A stretch of 64,000 nucleotides of DNA from Allacma fusca (lineage: Eukaryota > Arthropoda > Collembola > Symphypleona > Sminthuridae): contig OX359247.1 in assembly GCA_947179485.1 (NCBI GenBank), positions 60,981,131-61,045,130 of the forward strand, given 5' to 3'. Under the pieces are notes generated by a model. It had not been told where the DNA came from. It worked only from the letters and a program-made list of their open reading frames with translations, and did no database searches. This document shows, piece after piece, positions 1 through 13,000 of the stretch. Positions within the stretch are counted from its first letter, which is position 1, and each line of letters begins with the position of its first letter. The translations under genes were made by a program, and so were the position numbers.

Positions 1-23
1 GAACAGACAACGGCAACTTGTCC

Positions 24-1045
24 AAATTCATGACTTGACTATATAGCTCCTCACGAGTTCGAGTAGATACTCGAGTTTCGAGTACGAGTACGGGTCGAGT
101 ACGGTATCAACTTAAGATCGGTACTTGTACTCGTCGGTCGAGTATCCGTTTTTGTCCTCGAACTTGAGTATATTTCTAACGAGTATCCGAACGAGTACAA
201 GTATGTTCAAAGTACTTAAACCAATAAACGAGTACGGGTTCAGGTCATTAATTCAAAAGTACTTGAACCCGTACTTGGATTTACACGCGATACTCGAGTA
301 TTTTTCTCCAGTACAAAGTTCACATCCATATATCCTTAATTACAAAAACGTTGTTATTCCGAAGCGAAAAAGGAAAAGCGGTTAAATTAAAAATGATTAC
401 GAATTGCATGAAACGTTGCACGTGGCATGGCTGAGTCAACACTTGATTAAGTTGCAATAAGTTATTGTTACAGCTCCGAATGTAGTACTACTGTAGTTAA
501 TAAGTACCTATCGCCGTAAAATATTATGGAACCGGAGAATAGTGCTGAATTAATGGAGGTTAAGGATGAGATTGACCTGACTGAAGAGAATCCAGTCAAT
601 GTGACTGGCAGTACCAAATCTTGAACTAAAGTTCATCAGCATTTTAACCTCGTTGGAGAAAATTTTCACTGCAAACACGTAAGTTGCTGTTAAAAATTCT
701 TTTTATCTGAATTTACTACTTGTTTTCTACGTCTATCTCGCTTTAACAAAATAGTCTACACAATTTTTTTTCGGTGTACTTGATACTCGAGTACGGTTCG
801 AGTACGAGTTCAAGTACAGGTCGGTCGGTCGGTAGCGTTTCATACTCGCAAGTACGGTCCAAGTTCGGTGAAAAATTAAGAACTATAATACCGTCCTTCG
901 AGTATGGGATTTTATACTCATATAAGTCCAGATCAAGCGGGAATTTGGGCCGACAATTCAGAGTACGATTCCAAGTACGAGTACGGTATGGATAACTACT
1001 CGACCCGTGAGGAGCTATACTTGACTAGACTGGACTTGCATGAAT
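24..1045. repeat. GAGTAC-rich repeat element with inverted ends
   Basis: The segment is packed with variants of gagtacgagtac and its complement, many forming the palindrome gtactcgagtac. Its ends mirror each other: agctcctcacg near 45-55 is answered by cgtgaggagct near 1006-1018, and aattcatg near 25-32 recurs inverted near 1041-1049. This looks like a non-autonomous foldback or TIR element of about 1 kb. The short open frames inside are by-products of the repeat. No transposase is seen. Confidence 0.6.
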
Positions 1046-1084
1046 TCATGTAAAAGCTAGTCAAGTCACAATCAAAGATGGGCA

Positions 1085-1945
1085 AATGAAGTGCCTAAGC
1101 CTATAGCCTGCCTATTTTCTTTCAAAAAATATCGCCATCCTATATAGGCCAATATGATGTTTCAACGAAAAGAAGAGCCTTAATACCAAGGGTCAAGTAC
1201 TCCAACTGCCTGCCTATTAGCCTATATCAGTCCTGGTGTGCATTGCTTGCCTGCTTATATTTACTGTATAGCTTCTGACAGCGCGTTGGTAGCCTATATA
1301 GGCGATATAATTGTGAGTTTTAGATAGTGCAAGTGCAAACCGTATGCAGTGATCACATGCAGTTGGAACTTGGAATATCAGTGTAGGGGTTTGATTTGAT
1401 TAATGCAGTAGTAAAGTAACCTACGTAGTATCCAGTAATCCAGTGGGAATAAATATGGGACGATTACGCATGTACTGCGGTGTACATGTGCATATACACT
1501 GGTTGAATGTTCCGCTCACCACTAATGCCTAGTATTTACTTGAACAAACTTGTAGCCCGCCTGAATAGCCCAGTCCCTTGTTCGGAAATATCCGAATAGC
1601 CTAGATTTTCCCTGAGCCTATATTGTAGTGGTGTTTGCCCAGCCTAGAACCTCGCCTAGATTTTTATCCCAACTTGCAGCATCCTAGAGCCTTAGCCTAT
1701 TATAGGGCCTAGAATCTAGGCAGGCGCCCATGTTTGGTCACAATTACTTCAGTCTTCAGTGACTTTAGTCTCCCTCACAAAGATGCTAAACTGATTTTGC
1801 CTATCCTACATCCTACCTATAAATTTAGATTAGCAGGGACCTTCCTTCTCGCCTATTAGTGCAATTGATACGGCCTATATCCTTGCCTAGGCACTTGCGG
1901 CTGCCCACATTTCCTGCCTATATAGGGTAGCGGAAAATGTTAGTC
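1085..1945. repeat. GCCTATATAGG-rich degenerate repeat
   Basis: The hexamer gcctat and the palindrome cctatatagg occur dozens of times at irregular spacing (for example near 1140, 1200, 1300, 1690, 1860 and 1915). There is no fixed period and no open frame of note. A second patch with the same words lies near 2500-2680. It could be a decayed satellite or a protein-binding array; the sequence does not decide. Confidence 0.5.
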
Positions 1946-3008
1946 CCTTCCTAAATGCGACCCTTCCGTTATATATAAATTATATTTTAGTTAAAATTCA
2001 TATTATTATTTTTTACCAATTTATTTTGGATTCAATTTAGACTATGCCGTCGTTTGCAACAATTGCCCAGCAAACGCTACCAATTGTTTGTTAATATCAT
2101 ATGTAGCCTAATTTTTAAACAAACTGATTGTGAGTACTTCTACAAAATTAAAGTTAATCGTGCATTATGTGAGAACTCCTGTTGCACGTTGCAGTATGAG
2201 CCAGCGAGCGATCAAATACAATATGCATATGTAAATATGTACTTAGTTCTGTATGTTTATTATTTTGAATGGGAAATCTCAGATGTCCCTGCCGTAGCCT
2301 GATCTTCCAACGTTTAAAAATTGTGTTGGTTTGGATTGCGAGAAAACTTCCATACAGTATGACAACATTGTTAAAAATATTGAACGTATATTCCCAAATA
2401 TTTTGTTGTTGATACAAGCCTGCACCCTACATAATATTTTCTATGTATAATTATACTTCCTATATATTTCTCTTCATACCATCGTGTTCTCCTGCTGCCT
2501 ACATGTTTGCCTACTTGACTGCTTGTATACAGGAATGCATTTCCTATTTTATAGGCTTTTTTTATGCGAAAACCAGTGAACCCTATTGTGCCAATAACGT
2601 TTTCTGAAAATAGCTCGCAACCTATAAATAGGGCTACAGATACATGTAGGCCTACATGTAGGATAGGCTAGCACATTTGCTCCCTCATGTAGCTGAAAAT
2701 CAAAGCCAGGGTGAAAATCAGTCGTTGTACTGTTTAGTATGCTTATGTATTTGGTTTCGTTTCGAAGGATTAAAACATGAAATTGTCCGCTGAGCCATGT
2801 AGAAATGTTCAGGAAAATTTAGTTTTTAGTTACAATTTATTCTTTAACAATGCAATGGATTATAATGAAAGCTAGGACACATTTCCCACATTATTTTCTA
2901 TATTTAAGCTTTATTTTTTGCTAAACAGTTTTTTAGTAATAATTCTTTTTAAATTGCAACCAAAATTAAAAATAACTCATGTTCTTGAAAAAATTTGATT
3001 CAACACTA

Positions 3009-4078
3009 ACAAGGTAAGATTTTGGGATGATACAAGCCGATTCAAACAAAGCATAGCACATGTCTTAGTACTCACCTAGTATGTTACAAAACTCATGTAA
3101 CTCGAGTGCATTTTGCCCCGTTCTCCTAGGACACGTCACCAAAGTTTCAAAATTGAAAGGACCTGTCTTTTCAAAAAATTTCAATGTTAAATCCCATAAG
3201 GATTTTCAATTTTCAAAAGTCAATGAAATTTTGATTTTCACTATTTCAAGGAAATTCAAGTTTTTACGTGCACATTTATGTACCCTTCAACAAAATTCCT
3301 CAAAAAGTAATCCCTCCATCGTGGCGCATCCGTATGTATGTACTCGATATGATATATTCACTCCATATTTAATCACTTATGAATACGCATAAACTAGACT
3401 ATTGAGTTTTGCTCTATGATGTACTTAAGTACAACCAGGGTTACTCAAATGAAAATGTCATGGGTTTTAAGCCTACCCACCTTGCTCTATGATGTACATA
3501 TGTACGACATTAATAATTAGCCACCCTAGCAAATATCGTCACATTTTATTGAACAGAAATCCCTCTAATATGTGCACTAATGCACCTCAATGAATCCCTC
3601 CAGCATGGCTTGTTTATCTCTGATCTGACACCCTGGTTGTACTTAAGTACATCATAGAGCAAAACTCAATAGTCTAGTTTATGCGTATGCATAAGTGATT
3701 AAATATGGAGTGAATATATCATATCGAGTACATACATACGGATGCGCCACGATGGAGGGATTACTTTTTGGGGAATTTTGTTGAAGGATATATAAATGTG
3801 TACGTAAAAACTTGAATTTCATTGAAATAGCGAAAATCAAAATTTCATCGACTTTCAAAAACTCAAAATCCTTATGGGATTTAACATTAACTTTTTTTGA
3901 AAAGACAGGTCCCCACCTGTGGTATCGTTTTAAATTTTGAAACTTTGGTGACGTGTCCTAGGAGAACGGGGCAAAATGCACTCGAGTTACATGAGTTTTG
4001 TAACATACTAGGTGAGTACTAAGACATGTGCTATGCTTTGTTTGAATCGGCTTGTACCATCCCAAAATCTTACCTTGT
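3009..4078. mobile_element. Foldback element: long inverted repeat, arms ~440 bases
   Basis: The left arm 3009-3441 and right arm 3630-4078 are near-perfect reverse complements around a loop of about 190 bases. The outer ends read acaaggtaagattttggga on the left and its complement on the right; the inner ends are aaccagggt and accctggtt. A few indels separate the arms, for instance extra bases near 3910-3935. The word gctctatgatgtac recurs in the loop. No coding capacity is visible, so this is probably a non-autonomous foldback transposon or large MITE. Confidence 0.75.
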
Positions 4079-4379
4079 AAGTGCGGACTAGAGTTGCTTA
4101 TAAAGGTGCAAAAACTAACTATAGACCATCAATTGTTACTTGCTCAAAAATCTTGCTGAACATCGTTCATGTAGTAGTATAGATTTCTATAGATCTAAGC
4201 TTGCGCTCCTTCAATATCATCATTCATGTATTGATGTTGTAAACTACATGTGTTATTTCTCATTTGTACGTCGTTTGATGTAAATAAGCATGAGTCATGA
4301 GACGATTTTTTGTAAATCTCCCAGGAAAATCATTTCTAAATTTCCCTACTGAATCTTGTGTCCCTGCAGGAAGGTCTTC

Positions 4380-5010
4380 AACCACCGTCAGGGGAAAGTG
4401 TAAGACAAACTTGAAGGACAAATAGCGTTTTTGAAATCATTTTGATTTTTTTTTTCGAAATTTCGAAAATTGGAAATTTTGAAGTGGCTTGCACGTCTAT
4501 GTATGTACATGTTCAGGGAAATGTGCGAACCAAATTTAAAGCACAAATAACGCTTTTGAATTTTTTCAAAATTTTTCAAAATTTCGAACATTGAAAAAAT
4601 TCGAAGTGGTTGCACATCTACATGGTCAGGGGTTTGTGTTGGGCAAGTTTGTTTTCACCGGAGCTTATTGCATGGTATAGAAGCCTTTGTGTCCACAAGG
4701 TCAAAACCGAGATCGATCCAGGATTCCGTTTGTTGAGAAGTTTCTAATATTTTTTGGAATTTTGGGAAACTGGGAAATTCGAAGTGTTTGTTTGATCATT
4801 CACGTCCATGGAACCTGTAAACCAAATTTGAAGCACAAATATCGCTTTTAATTTAAATTTTGAAAAATTTCGAAAATTGAAAAATTCGAAGTCGCTTGAA
4901 CATCTACATGCTCAGGGGTTTGTGTTGGGCAAGTTTGTTTTCACCTGAGCTTAATGGTTTAGAAGCCTTTGTGTCCGCAAAGTCAGAACCGAGAGATCAG
5001 TCCATTATAT
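4380..5010. repeat. Degenerate tandem repeat
   Basis: Related units share blocks such as aagcacaaat, tttcgaaaattg and aattcgaagt followed by 'cttg/ttgcacatctacatg'. The longer block ggggtttgtgttgggcaagt appears near 4627 and again near 4915, each followed by a similar stretch ending near agaagcctttgtgtcc. The copies differ by substitutions and indels. No gene is seen. Confidence 0.5.
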
Positions 5011-5148
5011 CGCTTCGGTCATAAAAATACATAGTGTACTTGATATATTTATTCTATTTATTTATCAATCTAAATTTGCAAGGGATGAATTCGTGTAACC
5101 TCGGACTTACTTTATAACTGAATGTATTTTCGCAATGCTCACAATCAG

Positions 5149-5298
5149 GAAGAAAAGAAGATCCCAGGTTTGGAGTACCAGCGGAATCCGGACGGGGGCG
5201 TGTCAGGCTCTTGCGAGTTTTCTCATGCGCTGAGCGGGCCTGGAGCCACCGGCGCATTTGGAGTCTCTCCGACGTTTAGCATCGGGCCTAGTCCTAAG
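5149..5298 (+). CDS. Exon-like segment, Gly/Ser/Pro-rich, possible 5' exon of the fusion gene
   Basis: This 150-base block is clearly richer in G+C than its surroundings. It sits between a good acceptor (cacaatcag) and a donor (aag|gtaatt) and is open in only one frame, beginning EEKKIPGLEY and ending GPSPK, phase 0 to phase 0. I do not recognise a domain. It lies 1.7 kb upstream of the first firm exon of the protease-LDLa-A2M gene and may belong to it or to another gene whose start is not visible. A further G+C-rich stretch near 5403-5490 could be a neighbouring exon, but its frame is not clear. Confidence 0.35.
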
Positions 5299-5909
5299 GT
5301 AATTGAATTCATTCCAAACTTTTTTTGTTTAAATAAATTCATTTGAAGATACACCCTGTTCTCAGTCTTATGATCGCTTTTTAATGGAAACTTATTAATT
5401 AGGGATCCAGTTTTGGAGGTAGCCATCGGCCTCTTTGAACGGAGCCGGGCCTGGTGGACACAATTTCGGTTTCAGTCAAAGCAATTACAAAAGTAAAGCA
5501 AAAATCACAGATTCAGAAATCTCATATTCGACTATTTATTGTTAATCATTCATAATTGTTTTTAAAGTAATTAATTTAGGCCATGCTGCTTATTTATTTT
5601 GGACTAATAATATCCCTATGCTTCACAGGGATATTAATTTGGAGGGGTTGCACAAGAGTACAAACTTAAAATCTAAAGGGCTGCCGATTCAATCCTTCTC
5701 GAGAATTGTAGCGTCAGCGTTCAATCAATCGTTTGTTTAAAACGCTGTTATTGCAGCAAATTCATCATTTGAGTATAGTATTATAATCCCAAGGCAACAT
5801 TTATGGAATCAGAAACTATAAGTACGTGAGGTACAAAATGCATTTCCTCCCAGATGACGTTTTAGAGTTCCACGAAGTCCTAATCTAATGACGGCTACTG
5901 ATATTGCAG

Positions 5910-6019
5910 GGAGAGTCTGGTATTCATTGGAAGCCGTGCTTTTGCAATGTTGTCTATAGAAATCCTTATCGGGTGACGGTGAGGGCTCAAAATAAACTGG
6001 GCGTATTTTCGAATGAAAA
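5910..6019 (+). CDS. Exon-like segment with a fibronectin-III-like end
   Basis: After the acceptor gatattgcag the frame reads GESGIHWKPCFC and then YRVTVRAQNKLGVFS, up to a strong donor (aaaa|gtgaga). The words YRVTVRAQN and the Gly two residues later resemble the last two strands of a fibronectin type III domain. The exon starts in phase 0, matching the end of the exon-like block at 5149-5298, but its end phase does not match the next exon found (7040), so at least one small exon would be missing. This is a tentative call. Confidence 0.35.
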
Positions 6020-7039
6020 GTGAGAGTACGCGGCTGTTAATTATTCCTCAACACTTTTCCGTAAAAAGTCCATGAGTTAAAATGTTTTGGGGCACCCAAA
6101 GACAGTTTTGATGAATGTTTTCTTGTGTAATCCATTTATTATTATGGGCTCTGTAGGGTCAAATATACAAGGTTCTGTGATTTCTTGAGACATAGCTTAT
6201 TCATACAATATGCCAAGAATATGGTTGGATAAGAGGCAAAATCGATCGTGTGGAAGATATTTGATGTTTTGATTCGTATTTGTTTCTAGAAATGTTTGAA
6301 GGTTCATTGGTCAGATTTCGCAACATTGAATTCCTTCAGTATGCGTTTAATTCCCCGAACATTTTGTTCGAATTTTATTAACTGTAAAAGTTTTCTAATG
6401 TGTACAATTCGGGCTCTTGTCGCGAGCTCTGACATTATCTATTCCAAGAAACTTCCGAGTACTTTCCGCTGAATTGAGTCTAATCTTAATAACTTGCTCG
6501 TGTCATGCTAAAAGTTTGCAATGAAGTAACAGCTAATTGTGAGTTTAGGATGGAACCCAAGGAAACAAGTTGAATGGGCTCTTTAAGCAGAACTGTTGAC
6601 CATATCAAAATATAGATTCAAACGCCTTTTAAAGAGTAATTTTTTTTACATTTGACATTCACTAACTGCATTTCGGACTTCAATTTATTGCATATTTTGA
6701 TAATTATTTAATGTTCTCAGCATTCACTTAACTCAAAATGTTTTGTAGGGATTTATATTGAAAATTGAAAATTGCAAATTGTCTGCCTCAGTATGTTTTT
6801 AAAAACTAAAATTAGAAATCTTTAAATTAAATCTTAAAATTAATTGTGAAACATTTTTAAATCGAAAAAATCCAAATTCTATCAACGAGTATTTTATATT
6901 CGCGGGGAAAATTATGATGTGAAATGTGCGCTGATTTATTTCCATAAATTTTTACTAATCTTGAATTAATCATGTTTCCAGGTAAGAATTTCTTCAAAAT
7001 TCGGAAATTATAGAAATCTTGTGACATTGTAATTTCAAG

Positions 7040-7075
7040 CAATGGGAGTTCCAAATGCACCTTTTGGGGAAATAA
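7040..7075 (+). CDS. Micro-exon upstream of the protease domain
   Basis: A 36-base exon lies between acceptor aatttcaag and a very good donor (aa|gtgagt). In the only frame compatible with the next exon it reads [11 protein letters not shown], and the junction codon gives Ser, then PN, then the protease start IAGG. The two incomplete end codons fit the downstream exon exactly. Being so short, it is supported by the splice sites and phase rather than by homology. Confidence 0.5.
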   Translation, partial: QWEFQMHLLGK

Positions 7076-10000
7076 GTGAGTTATTCATATGAAAATATTT
7101 TCTCTGGTAAATTATTGGGTGGGAATAAAATTTTTGGACAAGATATTATGAATGTATTCGCACGGAATCTTCGTTAAAGTTAATCTTCGGAAAAGCTACG
7201 GCACTAACTAAGACTGAATAATAAATATAAATTTGATTAAAATTTAGGCCCAAACATTGCGGGAGGGGTGAATGCAGTCCCGGGAGATTTTCCAAACCAA
7301 GTGGAATTACAAATCAACAACACGGGGAAGTGTTCCGGAATCCTTCTCACGTCCTACCTGGTCCTCACGGTTGCCCACTGTTTCAAATCTAAAACCCCAT
7401 CAGGAAATTTGGCCCATTTTGATGAAACACAGGTGAAAGTTGTGGCGGGAAAACTTTCTACGAAAGAAATCTCCGTCTCTATCAAACATATAATCCTTCA
7501 TCAAGAGTTCGATCCGTACAATATGGCAAATGACATTGCCCTTTTGGAACTGGAAACCCCAATCGATGCCGAAGTTCACACAGAGTACGGACTCCTTCCT
7601 CACAAAACCGTCAGCAAGCGTTTGTCAGGTACAGTCTCATTTTACATTTACCAATCTTTAACTGGGGATCATTTTCGAAAAGGATTTGCAACTTTGTCAA
7701 ACGTTTAATGAAATTTATCTCAACATTTTGTAAATAAAACGCTTAACTAAATCCTTCAAGCGAGAAGGGAGAGCTTCCAGAATGCTACTGAATTTTCCGA
7801 ATTGACAGGATACAAAATTTGCTTCAATATTTGGTGCTTTATTGACCTGAACATTTTAGATTGTAAATAAAATCTTGATCAGATTGAACATTGACCCCCT
7901 AATATATTTGATCGTTTCCAGACTATGCTATTGTGAGCGGTTGGGGAAGAACCGAGAAAAACGAGCCCTCCAAAATGTTGCAGAAGATGAATGTCACTGT
8001 GTACACAGATAACGTTTGCATCAGCAGATGGGGTAAGCAATTTCTGGACGGGATGACTTGCGCAGGGGGCTTAAAAGAAGACACGTGTAAGGGTGTTTCG
8101 GGCGGACCTCTAACGTGTACTTATGGAAAAAAATTAAAGGATGAGAAAGTAATTTGTGGAATTACATCATTTGGAGTAAATTCCGAGCATTATAACAAAT
8201 CCTGCGGAGAATTAGTTCAATCAAATCCCGGCATTTACACCAATGTGTCTAAATACTACAATTGGATCATGTCCACATCCTGCGATATCAGGTACGTTGT
8301 CACAGTCAATTGTAGAGGTGTAAATATTCAGTGGCCTTCTGAAGGTTCCTCGACTTCGTTTAGGTCCATAAATGGAACTACGCCTCAAAGCAAAATTTGA
8401 ACTACATAATTAATACTACTTAATTCTAGGTTTAATAATACTTTTATGGGCAAATTGTAGTGACATCTTCCAGGAGTACTATTTAATGTTTTCAAGGGTT
8501 CAACATTTAATGTTCTTATGTAGAAAAAGTATAGTATGACCAATGTAATTTCCCTCCAATCCACTTACAATTAATGGAGTGGCCTATAAAAGTCCACTCT
8601 TCCCAATATTTCTAAGACATTTTCTTTGATATTTTGTAAACTTCATCTCAATGACCTTTGGTCAACAAGTCTAGTGACTTTCAAAAACAATTACTCTCGG
8701 TCTCTGTCTCTAAATACATAAAATCAAAACCTGGAAGAAAATTCCAGTGCAGAACTTCGATTTGTTTTATGGTGATTCGCATAAATAATTGAAAGTTATG
8801 AAAAACCCACGTAGCCATGCACCAACCGAGTTAGCCTAATAATTTTATTAAGAAATTCACGAAACTCAGCTCAGAAACCAATTTATTTGCGCTGGAGTCG
8901 TCAAATTCCATTCGAATTTTTTGTCAAATGAATTTTTTTAGACATACTGATTTTGTATAGATTTTTCAAGGCAATGGTAAGGTATTCATTTTTCATTAAT
9001 TGCTCTCGCCAAATCCTGCTTCGGTAATTACAAATGCAATGATTAAGTTACATATTAAACTAGGATATTTGAAGGAATAACAAATGTTCACTGGAAATGC
9101 TAACCCTCACTATAAATATTGACCTTGGTCAACCATTTTAAAGTTTTAAAAACCTACTCCAAAATTATCTGGGGAAATATAAAGAAACTCCGTGATTGGG
9201 ATATGTATAAGCATATGAGTTAAAAAGGGTAAAATAATGTTGAGACCTGGACTGCCTCACATTCAGGCAAAGAGTGAACACAAGCTCCAATTGAACGTTT
9301 ACGTTTGAGTTACAGAAAACAAAGGCAATGTCATGGTGCGTTCCCATGCTGTAATGGACTCTGTGTCCCCTGGAGAACTCGCAATGACGGTTACGACGAC
9401 TGCGGAGATGGTTCAGATGAGCAAGAAACAACAAATGCAAAACCGAATGAGCCTCCGACATGCGATCTAATAGGTTGGTTCGAATAATTTAATAATTCTC
9501 TCTCTCTATAATACCCTATTGAAGTTATATAATATCCCATTATAATGCCCAATTGTATGCATGTAAGTATTATGGTGTGTTTAACATTGCCTGCAGCGTA
9601 TATGTTTAACACTGTTATTAGGCCAGGCATTTCAAATGGATACTTAGTAATGTAGGCCAAGTAGGTTTATTGAGGATGCTATACAATCGACTCTCTTTAT
9701 AACGACATCAATAAATCTCCCAAAAAGTGACGTTATAAGGGAACGACGTTATAGAGGCACATCATATAAATAACGGTTTAATTGAAATTTTTTCGTTTTT
9801 AGTTAAATTGGAGTCTCGTTTCATTTAAGTAGCACATACTATGTCTATATAGAATGACAATAAAAAAGGTTAATATTAATAAATAAATAATATTTTTCGA
9901 AGTTTCTCACTGAACAAACACCTCCAAAAACAAAGGTCAGGATTGAATAAAGTGTTTTCTGAATCTCAAAAATAAACTTCTCAGAACATTTACAAAAGTT

Positions 10001-13000
10001 TTCAAACAGTGAAAATTGTAATTCTGTTAAAACGATGAATGCCAGGTCTTTACTGGATGCGAAAATAAATCTAAAAGCTTGAAAATGTGAATTTTCCTGG
10101 ATGGGGCTTAATCAATGTCGTTAACCACGCGTGTATATATATTTACAATAACACTTTCCTTTCAGTATTTTATAACGTCGCGACATTATAAGCCAACGGA
10201 ATTATAGTGAAACTGAAGAATAAAAAAACTTCAAAACTACATCACCAGCATGTTATTTAGCTAGGTTTGACGCGTTGCAACGTCAACATGACGTTATAAG
10301 GGTACGCTTTTCACCCTGCGGCTACACAAAGAGCGACTTTATAAAGGAATTGACGTTATAACGAGTGACGCTATAAAGGTAGAAATTATCATATAATGTA
10401 GCTTGGTAGAAACCCAGGATGACTTTATACGGAGAGTGACTCTATAGGGAGAGACGCTATAAGGAGAGTCGACTGTAGCTGGCTAGAAAAGATTAATTTT
10501 TTTCTTTGTTACTTAGTGGAGTGTCCAAACCCCAATATAATTTTCACGGCCATCTCCCCGAAGTTTGCTTACCCGTACTCGAAGTACAGAATGAGCATTT
10601 TTCTCCAAGGAGGATTGCGAAATACGACAAAATACGCGTTCACGGCATGGATAGACCCCCAAAATTTCCGATCGCATCAACCAGGAGAAACACCTCTTGA
10701 GCTACAAGAGGGCGAAACAGGTCATCTAGCTATTGATTTCGAACACGTGTATGAATCTATTTACTCACTGAGACTGAAAGTGATGAACGTGAACACTACG
10801 GAAACATTTTACTATGAGAAGTACATTGCAGCGGAAAAAAACCTTCGAGTTCTCATTCACACCGACAAGGCCATTTATGGTCCTCAAGACACTGTTTATT
10901 ATCGTATCAAATACTTTAATACTATTCCAGTTAAAGACAAAGACGCAACAGTAAACGCAACTGCTACTGTTTGTATCCTGGACGCCAAAGGAAACCTAAT
11001 CAAAAAACATCAACACGAAATCAAACCGGGTAGTCATTTTGATGGAGAAATCCACATCTCGGACACTTTCAATCCTGGAACTTGGAACATCACACTCGAT
11101 TCTGTCTTTGCAATGAGTGACACAGAAAACATTCGAAGCTCTCACTTTGCTGAATTCATTGTACGAAAACGCCCTCAACAGTTTTCGGTATCAGTTGATG
11201 TGCCAATTCACATCGCAACCGAACACAGCACCAGCTTTCCAATGAAAGTCCAAGCTTTGTACGATGACGGCACAGGCGTGTATGGTACTTACTCTGTGAA
11301 GATTTGGCTAAAGGTTCAGGGTAAGTGCCCTGAAGAAACATCGATTCGCAATAATTTTATCATTGGGACACACGGGATAAATTCCATTGACTTTGGTTCA
11401 ATTTTGAACGATGATCACGCTAACGGCGCAGAGTTGTTCGTCGAAGTTACGGTCACGGATTCCTTGACGGGTCACTCGGTCAAAAAGGTTGAAACCATTC
11501 AAATTTCGCGCTTTGACTACAAAATCTTACCATTTTCCATGAACAATTACAAGCGACCAAACCTTCCATTTCTTATTTCATTTCGGGCAGTGAGTGCGTT
11601 CAATCAGCCGCTTGAACCCAATCGTGAGGATCATATACAAATTATCGGCCACAATTTTGACAGGAAAGCTGAGGTGCTAAATCAGACGATTGGCGATGCC
11701 CATTTCAAGTTCGAAGCACATCAACACCAATGTAGCCATTTTGTAAACGTTACTTTTCGCGACCTGAGGTATCAGTACGAGGTTCCTACGATGTCAAGCA
11801 ATGGCTCGGAATTTTTGCAAATACGAGTACTTGAGCCAATTTTGGACAACAATCAGGTCGTACCTGGAACGCAATTGAAACTAGGTGTGATGGCAACAAA
11901 ACCAATTCAGACTATCAATAGCGTCATTTTCTGCGACAATAAAGTCGTTTGGAATAGTACGACCCATCTGCAAGACTCGTTAATTGACTTGTCGATTTTG
12001 GTTAACTATCCTGAAAATATAGGTCCAAACGCAACACTTGTCGTTTTCACGTACATTGGTCAAGTATTCATCAGCGATTCACTGAATTTCAAATCGATGC
12101 AGAAACCCACATCCAAAAAATGCATCGGACCGGGCCAAACTTTAGATTTAGTATTTCCTGCTCCTTCTAATGCGTCGATATATATCTACGGAGCTGAAGA
12201 ATTAACTATCCGGGCTCGAGATGATTTCATGACACATAATTGGGCAGAAAGACAGTTGGAATCTACAAATCGTGTAAGCGCTAGAGATAACACAAACGGG
12301 TTCGATGATCTCAAGCTAGTAGGAATGACTGTCATAACGGACGCAGCAGCTCAAACTGCAATTCATGGACAAGTTGATTGCAGGAATGCTACTCGATGCA
12401 GTAAAAATGTTCCAGTGACGGATTTTCCTTTAGGCGACACCTGGATATCAACAAACATGATAAGTCAAAATGACACAAACAGGTTAACGGTCACCATGCC
12501 TCAGAAATTATCTTCTTGGGCAATCAGGGGTTACTATTCAAAGGGTGAAAATGATATAGAATTTTTCCCTGAAATTTTACTTGAAACTTCGATGCAGTTC
12601 TTTATATCGATTGATCTGCCATTCTCCGGTGTAGACGGTGAGCATTTGGAAGTTCCAGTATTCATTCACAACACCTGGACAGGAACTGTACATCGCGATG
12701 TAACGCTCACTATAAAAAATTTGGACATTGCTTTTGAATTTCCCAGCAACAGCAATATTTCGATTCCGTGCGCTCCTAACTCAGTTACCGAAACGGCGAT
12801 TACCATCAAGCTGGTCAAAACAGGAATAATTAACATTCGTGTGGACGCAAGAAGTGATTCTGAAGAAACATTCGTAGAGAAATCCTTAATAGTTCTTACT
12901 GCCAAGGAAGCGCGGAGTTATATAGCATCGAGTATTTTCTTGGCATTCCCGATCCCAGTGAATTCATCCCAACTGAAGTCCTTCATTATTGGATTGGGTA

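Noticed and set aside
125-995. Short open frames in the first kilobase
   Set aside because: They arise from the GAGTAC repeats and have no domain or splice context.
4388-4615. 75-residue minus-strand frame
   Set aside because: Lies in a degenerate AT-rich tandem repeat with no coding signs.
5403-5490. Gly-rich exon candidate (NGAGPGGHNFGF)
   Set aside because: The good acceptor at 5402 leads into a stop in the matching phase, and the frame that looks coding needs a weak acceptor. Left out of the gene model.
8292-8400. Protease as a stand-alone gene ending at 8400
   Set aside because: Possible but less likely: the sequence after 8291 is a near-perfect donor, the extra 36 residues look non-coding, and no AATAAA follows closely. 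Kept as the stated alternative.
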